A DNA stretch of 37,511 nt, taken from contig CALLKY010000069.1 in the NCBI GenBank assembly GCA_938083135.1, forward strand, positions 1 through 37,511. Direction: 5' to 3'. Numbering within the stretch: the stretch's first letter is position 1; the number at the start of each line of letters is the position of its first letter. The DNA is from an uncultured Alphaproteobacteria bacterium (GTDB lineage: Bacteria > Pseudomonadota > Alphaproteobacteria > Bin95). The notes under the pieces were generated by a model that was given only the letters and a program-made list of their open reading frames with translations, was not told where the DNA came from and did no database searches. Position numbers and translations under genes: made by a program. Of this stretch, positions 26,061-34,265 are shown in pieces.

Positions 26061-26064
26061 CGCC

Positions 26065-26532
26065 GTGGCTGTTCGGGTGCAGAGTGAAGCGTTTGATCTT
26101 GGTGTTGAGACCGCAAGGCTCACCAAGGGACGGCATGATGTTGGTGCCGTCGCAAGCTTCGTTGGCATAGCGCGCGAAAATAATCCCGATGAAGGGGCCG
26201 AGCCTGTCATTGCCATGACGCTGGAACACTATCCCGGCATGACGGAACGTCAGCTTGAGGCGATCGAAGCCGAAGCCCGCGAGCGCTGGCCGCTACTGGA
26301 TTGCCTGATCGTGCATCGCTATGGCCGGTTTGAGCCGGGCGATCCCATTGTTCTGGTGATGACGTTATCCAGCCACCGGCAGGCGGCGTTTGACGCTTGT
26401 CAGTTCCTAATGGATTGGCTGAAAACAAAAGCACCATTCTGGAAGCAGGAAGAAACGGCATCTGGCCAGCGCTGGGTGGCCGCCCGTAAAAGCGATGACG
26501 CCGCCGCCAAAAAATGGAGCAAGCCCGCATGA
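26065..26532 (+). CDS. moaE: Molybdopterin synthase catalytic subunit
   Basis: A 155-residue catalytic subunit that converts cyclic pyranopterin monophosphate to molybdopterin with sulfur from MoaD. Family marks: GAVASFVGIAREN, LEHYPGMTERQL, HRYGRFEPGD, SSHRQAAFDAC and APFWKQEETASGQRWV, the last carrying the conserved lysine next to the active site. The GTG at 26065 is the start, with GGGGGG upstream at the moaD stop. The stop overlaps the next gene as ATGA. Confidence 0.93.
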   Translation: MAVRVQSEAFDLGVETARLTKGRHDVGAVASFVGIARENNPDEGAEPVIAMTLEHYPGMTERQLEAIEAEARERWPLLDCLIVHRYGRFEPGDPIVLVMTLSSHRQAAFDACQFLMDWLKTKAPFWKQEETASGQRWVAARKSDDAAAKKWSKPA

Positions 26533-26993
26533 CCTCAATCTCACTTGAAGCCGCCAACACAATTGTCGCGACTGCTTTGGCCGAAGGCCGTCGTCATAGC
26601 TTTATGCCGTTGACGGTTGCTGTTCTGGACGCGGGCGGGTGCTTAGTGGCACTGCAACGGGAAGATGGCTCCGGCATCCTGCGTCCGGACATTGCCATCG
26701 GCAAGGCCTGGGGGGCGCTTGGGATGGGCGTGCCGTCACGATTGCTGCGGGACAGGCTGTCGGACAGGCCAGCATTTCAGGCGTCGCTGGCGGTGGCGTC
26801 TGGCGGTAAGTTTGTGGCGGTGCCCGGCGGGATACTATTGCTGGACGCTGATGAAGCCGTGATTGGCGCAGTTGGCGTGAGCGGCGATACATCAGACAAA
26901 GATGAAGTCTGCGCCATCGCGGGGGCCAAAGCTGCGGGCATTGCTTCCTGGCCAGCGGAACCGCCGGAGAATTGGGCGGGCTCGAAGCTTTAG
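26529..26993 (+). CDS. GlcG/HbpS family protein
   Basis: A 154-residue protein of the GlcG/HbpS-like family (PF03928), seen from LTVAVLDAGGCLVALQREDGSG, RPDIAIGKAWGALGMG and the glycine-rich VPGGILLLDADEAVIGAVGVSG. Members bind haem or haem breakdown products (HbpS) or sit in glycolate and propanediol loci; the role here is unknown. No signal peptide, so cytoplasmic. Its start overlaps the moaE stop by four bases, making it the last gene of the operon. Its stop codon interlocks with that of the convergent response regulator. Confidence 0.82.
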   Translation: MTSISLEAANTIVATALAEGRRHSFMPLTVAVLDAGGCLVALQREDGSGILRPDIAIGKAWGALGMGVPSRLLRDRLSDRPAFQASLAVASGGKFVAVPGGILLLDADEAVIGAVGVSGDTSDKDEVCAIAGAKAAGIASWPAEPPENWAGSKL

Positions 26994-28036
26994 GCTGCAG
27001 GTTCGGCGGCTGCTTCGGCACCTTCTTGCTCAGCCACCGCTGCGGCGATCGCTGGGAAACGGGCGTCAATCTGGCCAAGCAGATCTTCGGTCAATGCAGA
27101 AATGTCATCCGGGCGGCCTTTTAGCGTGCGGGCGACGGCATCTGCCATTTCAGCTGTGAGCGCGGCGGCGCGGCTAGCGTCTATTTCACCGAACTGCGCC
27201 AAATCCACCAATGCGTTTAAGCGCAAGATGACCGGCAGAAGCTTCACATGGGGCGAACCTTCGACGGCAGACCGCACGGTAGCGCCCGTTTGTTTGAGCT
27301 TTCCGGTCAGGGTCGTGGCTTCGGCCTGATCTTCGCCGTCAATCGCGTCTTTCAGGGAGAACGCGTAGGCGCTGAATTTTGCCGCCGCTGTCTCAATGAT
27401 CGCGGCAGAGACGTTTTGATTGGCTTCAGAAAGCGCCTTTTTCAGTGCGGCCGAATCCAATGGCTTGCCAATTGCGGTTGCTTTGAGGGTATTCGGCGGT
27501 TCAAATTGCTCAGCGCTCGATAAATCCGTACTCATTTGAGCACGTATCGGGCCAATATAGCCTTCTGCGGCGATGTAGGGTTTTCGCCTGTCGCACAGTA
27601 ATTTCATGCGGGTGGCGACGGCCATGGCGGCGATTGGCTTGGCGATGAGGTCATCGGCGCCGGACTGCAGCGCGGCATCGACGTCTGCCTTGCCGGGCTG
27701 CCAGCGCAAAACGGCGAGGCAAACAAACGGATTTTCCCCAATTTCGCCGCGCCGGAGCTTGCGAACAAACTCAAGTGCATCGCCGCCTGGCAATTGTTGG
27801 TCGATCAGAACCAGATCAAACAAGCTGTCTTCAAGGGCTTCTTCCATGCCCGAGATATTCCGCCGCCACGTCACTTCGCGCGCGCCCTGGAATATGAGAA
27901 TCGACCGCGCGGACCCAGCAGGCTCATCCTTAGACTCGCCAAGCAGGACACGTACACCTTCCAGCGGCCGGCGCTTTTTGGCACCGGGCTCATTGCCGAA
28001 TGGCAGCGTTAGTTTTGGTTTCAGACCGGTGTTCAT
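26990..28036 (-). CDS. Response regulator receiver protein with helical C-terminal domain
   Basis: A 348-residue protein. Residues about 24-150 form a CheY-like receiver: phospho-acceptor D79 in DLVLIDQQLPGGD and the conserved lysine K133 in DLIAKPI. The acidic pair is reduced to GES near residue 33, and the usual Thr/Ser switch position reads as valine (CLAVLR), so signalling may be atypical. The receiver is followed by the YIGP-type segment common in a two-domain alphaproteobacterial family, then about 180 alanine-rich, mostly helical residues without a DNA-binding motif. A TTG at 28087 would add 17 residues; the ATG at 28036 is preferred. The 19-base motif at 28098-28116 lies upstream. The kinase at 15337-17379 is not adjacent, so no pairing is claimed. 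Confidence 0.75.
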   Translation of the reverse strand: MNTGLKPKLTLPFGNEPGAKKRRPLEGVRVLLGESKDEPAGSARSILIFQGAREVTWRRNISGMEEALEDSLFDLVLIDQQLPGGDALEFVRKLRRGEIGENPFVCLAVLRWQPGKADVDAALQSGADDLIAKPIAAMAVATRMKLLCDRRKPYIAAEGYIGPIRAQMSTDLSSAEQFEPPNTLKATAIGKPLDSAALKKALSEANQNVSAAIIETAAAKFSAYAFSLKDAIDGEDQAEATTLTGKLKQTGATVRSAVEGSPHVKLLPVILRLNALVDLAQFGEIDASRAAALTAEMADAVARTLKGRPDDISALTEDLLGQIDARFPAIAAAVAEQEGAEAAAEPAA

Positions 28037-28097
28037 GCCCGCACTTGTGGCAGAAATATATTGCGGCCTGTTTAATGCCGCCAGCAATTCCCATCTA

Positions 28098-28116
28098 ACC
28101 CAAAGTGCTTTAAATC
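28098..28116 (-). repeat. 19-base promoter-region motif, copy 2
   Basis: ACCCAAAGTGCTTTAAATC, one mismatch from the copy at 13093-13111. It lies 61 bases upstream of the response-regulator start and 28 bases upstream of the divergent flippase-like gene, so it could regulate either. Function unknown. Confidence 0.45.
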
Positions 28117-28144
28117 AAAAGCCGACGTAGCGGGACCGAACACG

Positions 28145-29131
28145 ATGGGGCGCAAGCCGACCCAATATTTGACAGGCCTGGTAGCGCTCGCCGTTCTAGG
28201 CGCGGCTGGATGGGTGCTGAGCGAGAAGCTGAGCGACCTCCAGTTCGACCAGATTATGGAGCGCCTGCACGCGACAGCGTTAGCGGATGTGGGCTTGTCT
28301 CTGCTGTTCACAGTCGGTGCTTATCTGGTGCTAACCGTCTACGATTCCACCGCATTCGCCTATATCAAGCGGCCAATGCGGTTTATGCGCGTTATGTATG
28401 TGTCCTTTATCGCCTATGCGTTCAGCCACACGCTGGGCTTTGGCGCTGTATCCGGTGGTTCTGTGCGCTACCGATTTTATACCCGTTGGGGTGTTAGCGC
28501 CTACGATATCGCGACGGTGCTGATTTTTGGCGGCATGGCCTATGTGTTGGGCATTGTCGCTGTCGCTGGATTTATCGTGTTCATCAATGCGGATGATTTG
28601 GCCCGCGCCGTTGATGCGCCTATATGGGCGTCGCATTTGGCAGGTGCGGTGGCCGTAATTGTTGGCAGCAGCTACTTGATCTGGAGCATAATCGGCAAGC
28701 CATCCTTTGTGCTGAAAGGCAGGCGGTTTTACCCGCCATCGCTGAAAATCGGCCTGACCCAAGTAGCGTCGGCTTGTTTGGAATGGGGCTTTGCCTCCGC
28801 CGCCTTGTATTTCCTGCTACCCCAAGACCTTGGCGTGTCCTACTGGGGTTTCATCGGGATTTATGTGATCGGCTATATCGCCGGGATGATGAGCCAAGCG
28901 CCAGGCGGCATTGGTGTGTTCGAAGCAGCACTGCTTCTGCTACTGCCAGAAACCGCGCCGAAGGATGCAGTGCTGGCGGCGATGCTGGTCTACCGCGCGC
29001 TATATTTCCTGCTGCCGTTCATAATCGCGCTCACCATGATGGGCTGTTCCGAAGCCCGTGGTGCAGCGCGGGCCGCCCGCAAAGGTGTGATCATCAAACG
29101 CCGAAAAGACCGGGCTATTGAAGGCAAATAG
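28145..29131 (+). CDS. Lysylphosphatidylglycerol synthase TM-domain (MprF flippase-like) membrane protein
   Basis: A 328-residue polytopic protein of the UPF0104/LPG_synthase_TM family (PF03706). It corresponds to the flippase half of MprF without the soluble aminoacyltransferase domain. Seen are about eight hydrophobic segments, SHTLGFGAVSGGSVRYRFY (family block with G-G-x-x-R-Y) and the C-terminal SQAPGGIGVFEAALLLLLP, the most conserved motif, followed by AMLVYRALYFLLPF. Role probably in lipid translocation; substrate unknown. It converges on the DoxX-NDH-2 gene with two bases between stops. Confidence 0.85.
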   Translation: MGRKPTQYLTGLVALAVLGAAGWVLSEKLSDLQFDQIMERLHATALADVGLSLLFTVGAYLVLTVYDSTAFAYIKRPMRFMRVMYVSFIAYAFSHTLGFGAVSGGSVRYRFYTRWGVSAYDIATVLIFGGMAYVLGIVAVAGFIVFINADDLARAVDAPIWASHLAGAVAVIVGSSYLIWSIIGKPSFVLKGRRFYPPSLKIGLTQVASACLEWGFASAALYFLLPQDLGVSYWGFIGIYVIGYIAGMMSQAPGGIGVFEAALLLLLPETAPKDAVLAAMLVYRALYFLLPFIIALTMMGCSEARGAARAARKGVIIKRRKDRAIEGK

Positions 29132-29133
29132 CG

Positions 29134-31314
29134 CTAGCCACCGGTGATCAGACGCGTGCTGCGCCGGAAGGTCAGATAGGCCCAGGCCCATTCCATAGCT
29201 ACGGCGAAGCGACTACGGGCACTGCTCAAGAACAGCACATGCACGACGCTCCAAAGCCACCATGCAGGTGCACCCGATAGCTTGATCCAACCAAAGTCCG
29301 CCACGGCTGCTGACCGGCCAATGGTCGCCAGTGATCCGCCATGTTTGTATTTGAAGGGTCCTGGCGCGGGCCTCCCGGAGAGTTTCGCTGCGATCACACT
29401 GGCCGCGTAGGTGCCGCCCTGTTTTGCGGCTGGGGCGAGGCCGGGGACGGGGTTGCCATTCCAGGCGTCGCTGGAGGCTGTGTCCCCAACGACGAAAATA
29501 TTGTCCGCGCCTTCTACTGTCAGGTCCGCGCCAACGATAACGCGGCCTGCCCGGTCTCTGTCCGTGTGTAGCCATCGCCCGGCAGCAGACGCAATGACGC
29601 CAGCGGCCCATACGACTGTTCCCGCGTCAATCCGCTCCTCACCGATAGAGAGGCCGCCGGCGTCGATATCCGTCACGCGGGCGCCGGTCATAACCTCAAC
29701 GCCAATAACCTCAAGCTCACGCTTTGTGGCAGCGGAAAGGGATTCTGGGAAAGCTGGTAGCAGCCGGTCACCAGACTGCACCAGGATCACGCGTGCAGAT
29801 TCGGGCGATACATTGCGAAACTCGCCGCCCATGCCGTGGTGGGCGAGCTCAGCGATAGCACCCGCAAGTTCAACTCCGGTTGGCCCGCCGCCGACCACGG
29901 CGAAGGTTGTCAGCGCCTTGCGGCGGTCCGTGTCTTCCTCATTCTCTGCGCGCTCGAAGGCGAGCAGGATGCGCCGACGGACATCGGTCGCGTCCTCAAT
30001 TTTTTTGAGGCCGGGGGCGAATGGCTCCCAGGATTCATTGCCGAAATAGCTGTGCCTAGCACCCGTCGCGATCACAAGATGGTCATAGGCGAGCGCGCGT
30101 CCGTCTTCCAGCACGACACAGTTTTCGTCCCGCTGCACATCCGTGACCCGGCCCATCAGGACCCGTGCGTTCGGCTGGTCACGAAAGAGTTCACGGATCG
30201 GCGCGGCGATGTCCGCAGGGGAAAGGCCAGCGGTCGCGACTTGATAGAGCAGTGGTTGGAACAGGTGATAATTGTGCCGGTCTATCACGGTGACCCGGCA
30301 CGGCGCGTTCTTGAGTGCGCGTGCAGCCGCCACGCCACCGAACCCGGCACCAACAACAATTACGTGAGGAAGCGTGTCATTCCGCCAGATTTCCCGGTCA
30401 AACAGCAGCGGTAAGCGGGCATTCAGCCAGCGCTCGACCAGTGCATCCAATGAGAAGCGGCTGGGACCCCAGGTCAGAATGAGGCCAAGCAGCAATATCC
30501 AATAGAGGTGATTGACGTGATCCAGATAGGTGAACTGGATGACCGCTGTCATAACAATCAGCGGCAATGTGGCAAGGCGGGTCAGCAAGCCACCAATCAG
30601 CAGTACAGGCATGGCCAGTTCGAATACGGTAGCCGACCCAGCGGCAAACCATACGGGCAGAAATGGCGTTTGATATTCATGCTCAAAAAGAAACAGGGTT
30701 GATTGCCAGTCTGCGATTTTGGTCAGGCCAGAGGCAAAGAAAATGGCACCAATCCAATAGCGGATGAACAGCATCCAAGCAGGTGCGGCCCAGGCCTTTA
30801 GCCAATCAAAGAGGCTGCCAAATTGCGCCGCAAACGGCAGGGCTGCGCCGCCAAGCCCGCGCCTGATCAAGGCATCGACACTGATTGGCCCAGCACCGGC
30901 CAACAGAAACCAAACCCCCAACACGGCCCAGTGCAGGTTCAAATCCAGCGGCTGATAGACCGTCTGGATGACCATCGCCATGGCAGCTAATAAAGCGCCC
31001 GCCAACCGCGTGAATAATCCGAGCGACAGCAGCAATCCAGCGCCAAGCTCCACGCTGATGCCTAAGATTGTCGCGACAGCGGGGGATGCCCATGAAACTG
31101 GGTATTCATTCGCTGCCAGGAACATCGCCTGGTCCAGATTGCTGAGCTTGATAATGCCAGACGCTATGAACGGCTGGGCCAGCAGCACCCGCAGAAGAAG
31201 GTCAAACCCAGGCCATACGGTGAGCTCTGCGACGCGCCGGAACCCTATCAAATTACGGGCTCTGCCAGTCCAGAACTGTCCGATATGGTTTGGCGCTTTG
31301 GATGCTGTCGTCAT
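29134..31314 (-). CDS. DoxX-DoxX-type II NADH dehydrogenase fusion
   Basis: A 726-residue fusion. Two DoxX-like four-helix membrane domains (about 37-155 and 178-300) share the pattern R-x-x-x-x-x-x-F-x-x-SGxxKxxx (FIASGIIKLSN and FFASGLTKIAD). From about 315 follows a complete NDH-2-type flavoprotein: FAD motif VVGAGFGGVAAA (322-327 core), NAD motif VVGGGPTGVELAG (475-480 core), the quinone-site block PGLAPAAKQGG and the C-terminal WWLWSVVHVLFLSSARSR membrane-surface helix. NDH-2 oxidises NADH and reduces quinone without pumping protons; DoxX subunits occur in thiosulfate:quinone oxidoreductase and mycobacterial redox complexes. The fusion should be an inner-membrane quinone reductase with an added membrane module of unknown job. 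The start follows GGGGGGA. Confidence 0.88.
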   Translation of the reverse strand: MTTASKAPNHIGQFWTGRARNLIGFRRVAELTVWPGFDLLLRVLLAQPFIASGIIKLSNLDQAMFLAANEYPVSWASPAVATILGISVELGAGLLLSLGLFTRLAGALLAAMAMVIQTVYQPLDLNLHWAVLGVWFLLAGAGPISVDALIRRGLGGAALPFAAQFGSLFDWLKAWAAPAWMLFIRYWIGAIFFASGLTKIADWQSTLFLFEHEYQTPFLPVWFAAGSATVFELAMPVLLIGGLLTRLATLPLIVMTAVIQFTYLDHVNHLYWILLLGLILTWGPSRFSLDALVERWLNARLPLLFDREIWRNDTLPHVIVVGAGFGGVAAARALKNAPCRVTVIDRHNYHLFQPLLYQVATAGLSPADIAAPIRELFRDQPNARVLMGRVTDVQRDENCVVLEDGRALAYDHLVIATGARHSYFGNESWEPFAPGLKKIEDATDVRRRILLAFERAENEEDTDRRKALTTFAVVGGGPTGVELAGAIAELAHHGMGGEFRNVSPESARVILVQSGDRLLPAFPESLSAATKRELEVIGVEVMTGARVTDIDAGGLSIGEERIDAGTVVWAAGVIASAAGRWLHTDRDRAGRVIVGADLTVEGADNIFVVGDTASSDAWNGNPVPGLAPAAKQGGTYAASVIAAKLSGRPAPGPFKYKHGGSLATIGRSAAVADFGWIKLSGAPAWWLWSVVHVLFLSSARSRFAVAMEWAWAYLTFRRSTRLITGG

Positions 31315-31462
31315 TGGTGATCCCCCCGGACCTGAACATTGCTATGCATCAGAGATAGCTGTCCTGGTGCCCAGGCGCTCATCACGCCTCCGCGATGGCG
31401 GCGTGAGGGATGCTCGGGGTATAGTGCAACGAAACCGCCCTTAGATCCGTTTGGAAACCATA

Positions 31463-32695
31463 ATGACTTCACCCGCTACAAATCCCCGCCCCATGGATGG
31501 CATCCGTGTTCTTGATATTGCGACGTTTATTGCTGCACCGATGGCGGCCTCGATCATGGGCGAGTTCGGCGCGGACGTGATCAAGATCGAGCAACCCAGC
31601 AAAGATGGGCAAGCTGGCGGCGATCCTTGGCGGCGCTATGGCACGGCATCCAAACGGGACGATTCAAGCCTTGCATGGCTAACAGAAGCGCGGAACAAGC
31701 GCTCGATTACGCTGAACCTGCGGGCACCAGAAGGGGCCGAAATATTCAAACGCCTTGTCGCTGAGGCTGATGTCGTGACAGAGAATTTTCGCCCCGGCAC
31801 CTTGGCGAAATGGGGCCTGGGCTATGACGTGTTGGCGGAAATCAACCCGCGCTTGGTGATGTTAAGCGTATCTGGATATGGCCAGACGGGACCGTACAAA
31901 GACCGCCCCGGGTTCGCGCGCATCGCCCATGCATTTGGCGGACTGACGCATCTGGCAGGCATGCCTGGCGGCCCGCCGGTAACACCGGGCTCAACTTCAC
32001 TCGGCGACTATATGACGGGGATGTACGGGGCGATTGGCGTTCTGATGGCTCTGCGGGAGCGGGACAAGTCGGGCCTTGGGCAAACGGTGGACTTGGCGCT
32101 CTATGAAAGCGTGTTCCGCGCGCTGGACGAATTGGTTCCAGCCTATGCAGCAACCGGATATGTGCGCGGGCGGGAAGGCATCGGCACCGCCAATGCTTGC
32201 CCCCATGGCCACTTTGAATGCGGGGACGGGCGCTGGGTCGCCATCGCCTGCACCAATGATAAAATGTTCGACCGTCTGTCTAAAGCGATGCAGCAGCCGG
32301 ACCTTGCGAGTGCAGCCCAATATGGCCGCGTCGCCAATAGGTTGGCGGAGCGCGAAATCGTCGATGGCCTGGTCTCAGATTGGACGAAATCCATGGACCG
32401 CGATGGGGTTGTCGCCGCATGTGTTGCGTCAGAAGTGCCGATTGGTGCCGTGAACGCTATCGATGAGATATTTGAAGACCCGCATTTCAAGGCGCGGGGG
32501 AACTTGGTCATCGTTGATGATCCTGCGACCGGGCCTGTAACTGTGCCCGGTGTCGCACCGCGCTTGTCCCGCACACCTGGGCGTATCGACAATTTGGGTC
32601 CAGCGTTGGCCAATGCGAATAGTGCGGTCTACAGCGACTTACTGGGTTTGTCGGCGGATGAAATCGCAAAACTGCAGGAGAAGGGCATCATCTGA
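31463..32695 (+). CDS. CaiB/BaiF (family III) CoA-transferase
   Basis: A 410-residue family III CoA-transferase moving CoA between carboxylic acids. The N-terminal Rossmann part reads GIRVLDIATFIAAPMAAS and GADVIKIEQP; the acylated catalytic aspartate is D182 in LGDYMTGMYGAIG; a GRWVAIACTNDKMFDRL block follows. Substrate unknown. The ATG at 31463 is preferred to a TTG four codons upstream. The stop overlaps the start of the MgtC-like gene by one base (TGATG), so translation may be coupled. Confidence 0.88.
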   Translation: MTSPATNPRPMDGIRVLDIATFIAAPMAASIMGEFGADVIKIEQPSKDGQAGGDPWRRYGTASKRDDSSLAWLTEARNKRSITLNLRAPEGAEIFKRLVAEADVVTENFRPGTLAKWGLGYDVLAEINPRLVMLSVSGYGQTGPYKDRPGFARIAHAFGGLTHLAGMPGGPPVTPGSTSLGDYMTGMYGAIGVLMALRERDKSGLGQTVDLALYESVFRALDELVPAYAATGYVRGREGIGTANACPHGHFECGDGRWVAIACTNDKMFDRLSKAMQQPDLASAAQYGRVANRLAEREIVDGLVSDWTKSMDRDGVVAACVASEVPIGAVNAIDEIFEDPHFKARGNLVIVDDPATGPVTVPGVAPRLSRTPGRIDNLGPALANANSAVYSDLLGLSADEIAKLQEKGII

Positions 32696-33201
32696 TGGAT
32701 GCAGCCAATGTTGGCGAGATTATTCCGTTTGATACGTTTGCACTGCGCGCTGGCGCTGCGCTTGTGCTTGGCGTGTTGGTTGGCCTGGACCGCGAATTTA
32801 AACGCAAGCCTTTGGGTGCCCGTGCCTATGCACTGATCGCCCTTGGATCAGCGTGTTTTATGATGGTCACATTGAACTTTGCGCTTGGGCCAACGGCGCT
32901 TGAGCGCGGAATCGGCATTGACCCGAGCCGGTTGATCCAGGGCCTGGTTGGCGGCATCGGCTTCCTTGGGGCCGGTGCCATTATCGGCGGCGGCAGCGAC
33001 GGGCGTTTGCGCGGTGTTGGCAGTGGTGCTGCAATCTGGGTCGTCGGCGGCGTGGGCATTGCCTGCGGCCTTGGCTATTTGGCGGAGGCGGCGCTGATGG
33101 CCGGATTGACCTTCCTGATCCTTTTCGTAGGTGATTGGTGCGAAGCGAAAGCAGGTATCAAAGACGCCGTGGATACGGCGGCGGAAAAGGACGATGGATA
33201 A
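32695..33201 (+). CDS. MgtC/SapB family membrane protein
   Basis: A 168-residue inner-membrane protein of the MgtC/SapB family (PF02308). Conserved: LVLGVLVGLDREFKRKPLGAR, GLVGGIGFLGAGAIIGGG and VGSGAAIWVVGGVGIACGLG. It lacks the C-terminal ACT-like domain of pathogen MgtC, as do many environmental relatives. In Salmonella, MgtC inhibits F1Fo-ATP synthase and aids growth at low Mg2+; the role here is unknown. Translationally coupled to the CoA-transferase with no obvious functional link. Confidence 0.87.
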   Translation: MDAANVGEIIPFDTFALRAGAALVLGVLVGLDREFKRKPLGARAYALIALGSACFMMVTLNFALGPTALERGIGIDPSRLIQGLVGGIGFLGAGAIIGGGSDGRLRGVGSGAAIWVVGGVGIACGLGYLAEAALMAGLTFLILFVGDWCEAKAGIKDAVDTAAEKDDG

Positions 33202-33274
33202 ACCCCTTCGGGCAAAAGGCTTCGATACTTGAACGTATTGCACTCTTCCATCTTCCCGACGCATGCTTTTGCCC

Positions 33275-34090
33275 ATGAGTAGATGGCTTGCTTATCAGGG
33301 GCCGACCCTGGCGTTGGATGCGCTTTTAATCCATCCGGAAAATGCGCTGGTCCGGCAAGCGTTGGCAGCGCGCCATGGGGTGACGCCTGTGAATGGGGAC
33401 GGGTTTGGGCTGGCCTGGTGGGGCGATAAGTCGGAGCCGGGCCTATTCCGAGATACACTTCCAGCCTGGAATGATGCCAATTTGTTGAGCTTGGCTGAGC
33501 AGATCACCGCCCGCCAGTTTTTCGCCCATGTGCGGGCATCTACGGGCACCGAAACCAGCCGCAGTAATTGTCATCCTTTCCGGTCTGGCCGGATCGCCTT
33601 CATGCATAACGGGCAGATTGGCGGGTGGAGGCAGGTTCGGCGCGGGATCGAAGCTGCGATCCCTGACGCCCTTTATGGTCAGCGCACTGGCACCACGGAC
33701 ACCGAAGCGCTGTTCTTGTTGGCACTGGCCCATGGTGCCGATACAGACCCGGCAGGCGGCCTCGCTAAAGCCGTTGGGTTTGTTTTGGAGCAGATGCACG
33801 CAGCTGGCGTAGATGCACCGTTCCGCATGACAGCCGCGTTTGGGGATGGTGACAGCATGGTCGCCGCGCGGTGGTCATCTGATGGAAAGTCACCAAGCTT
33901 GCATTACTTGGCTGGCGGCAGTGTCACCAGCGATGAAGGCCGCATTGCGATGGCTCCGGGGGCGGGTGCCGCCGTCATTCTTTCAGAACCGTTGGATGAG
34001 GATGAAGACGGGTGGCCAGAAATCCCGGAAGGCTCCCTGTTGGTCGCTAATTCAGGCGGCGTCTCGATATCATCCTTCGCTCCTGCCTGA
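33275..34090 (+). CDS. Class II glutamine amidotransferase-like protein with Ser in place of the catalytic Cys
   Basis: A 271-residue Ntn-hydrolase of the YafJ/EgtC-type group (PF13230). Conserved blocks: RWLAYQG, VNGDGFGLAWWG, FAHVRASTGTETSRSNCHPF, FMHNGQIGGW and TGTTDTEALFLLALAHG. The family starts Met-Cys, the cysteine becoming the N-terminal nucleophile; here the start at 33275 reads Met-Ser (MSRWLAY, codon AGT at 33278-33280). Serine can serve as nucleophile in other Ntn hydrolases, so the protein may be altered in chemistry, or inactive. A start at 33263 would add four residues and bury the serine. No ergothioneine genes (egtB, egtD) are in the window. It stands 73 bases after the MgtC-like gene. 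Confidence 0.8.
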   Translation: MSRWLAYQGPTLALDALLIHPENALVRQALAARHGVTPVNGDGFGLAWWGDKSEPGLFRDTLPAWNDANLLSLAEQITARQFFAHVRASTGTETSRSNCHPFRSGRIAFMHNGQIGGWRQVRRGIEAAIPDALYGQRTGTTDTEALFLLALAHGADTDPAGGLAKAVGFVLEQMHAAGVDAPFRMTAAFGDGDSMVAARWSSDGKSPSLHYLAGGSVTSDEGRIAMAPGAGAAVILSEPLDEDEDGWPEIPEGSLLVANSGGVSISSFAPA

Positions 34091-34142
34091 GTTCACCTTG
34101 CTGACATTGGGCTGAAGCAAGCGCAGTTCCGGCGGCTCAGCC

Positions 34143-34265
34143 ATGCCAAAATTGCAGAGCGATCTGCTTGCTCTGCTGCGGCTTATGGGCCATGTACTCA
34201 TTTGGGCTGCGTGCGCCGCCAAAGCTTCCTTTGGCAGGTGCCGGCTTGGAGAGATCAGACCATGA
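34143..34265 (+). CDS. Possible 40-residue leader peptide before the nitrilase
   Basis: A short frame begins ATG at 34143 and ends TGA at 34263-34265, overlapping the nitrilase start as ATGA. The peptide has a hydrophobic middle (LLALLRLMGHVLIWAACAA) and a basic end. There is only a weak GGCGG upstream, and the nitrilase has its own good ribosome binding site, so this could be chance. Confidence 0.2.
   Translation: MPKLQSDLLALLRLMGHVLIWAACAAKASFGRCRLGEIRP

Noticed and set aside
31370-31412. Imperfect inverted repeat (TCACGCC ... GGCGTGA) between the DoxX-NDH-2 and CoA-transferase genes
   Set aside because: Seven-bp stem with a GC-rich loop and no T tract or consistent position relative to a promoter; could be chance in GC-rich DNA.
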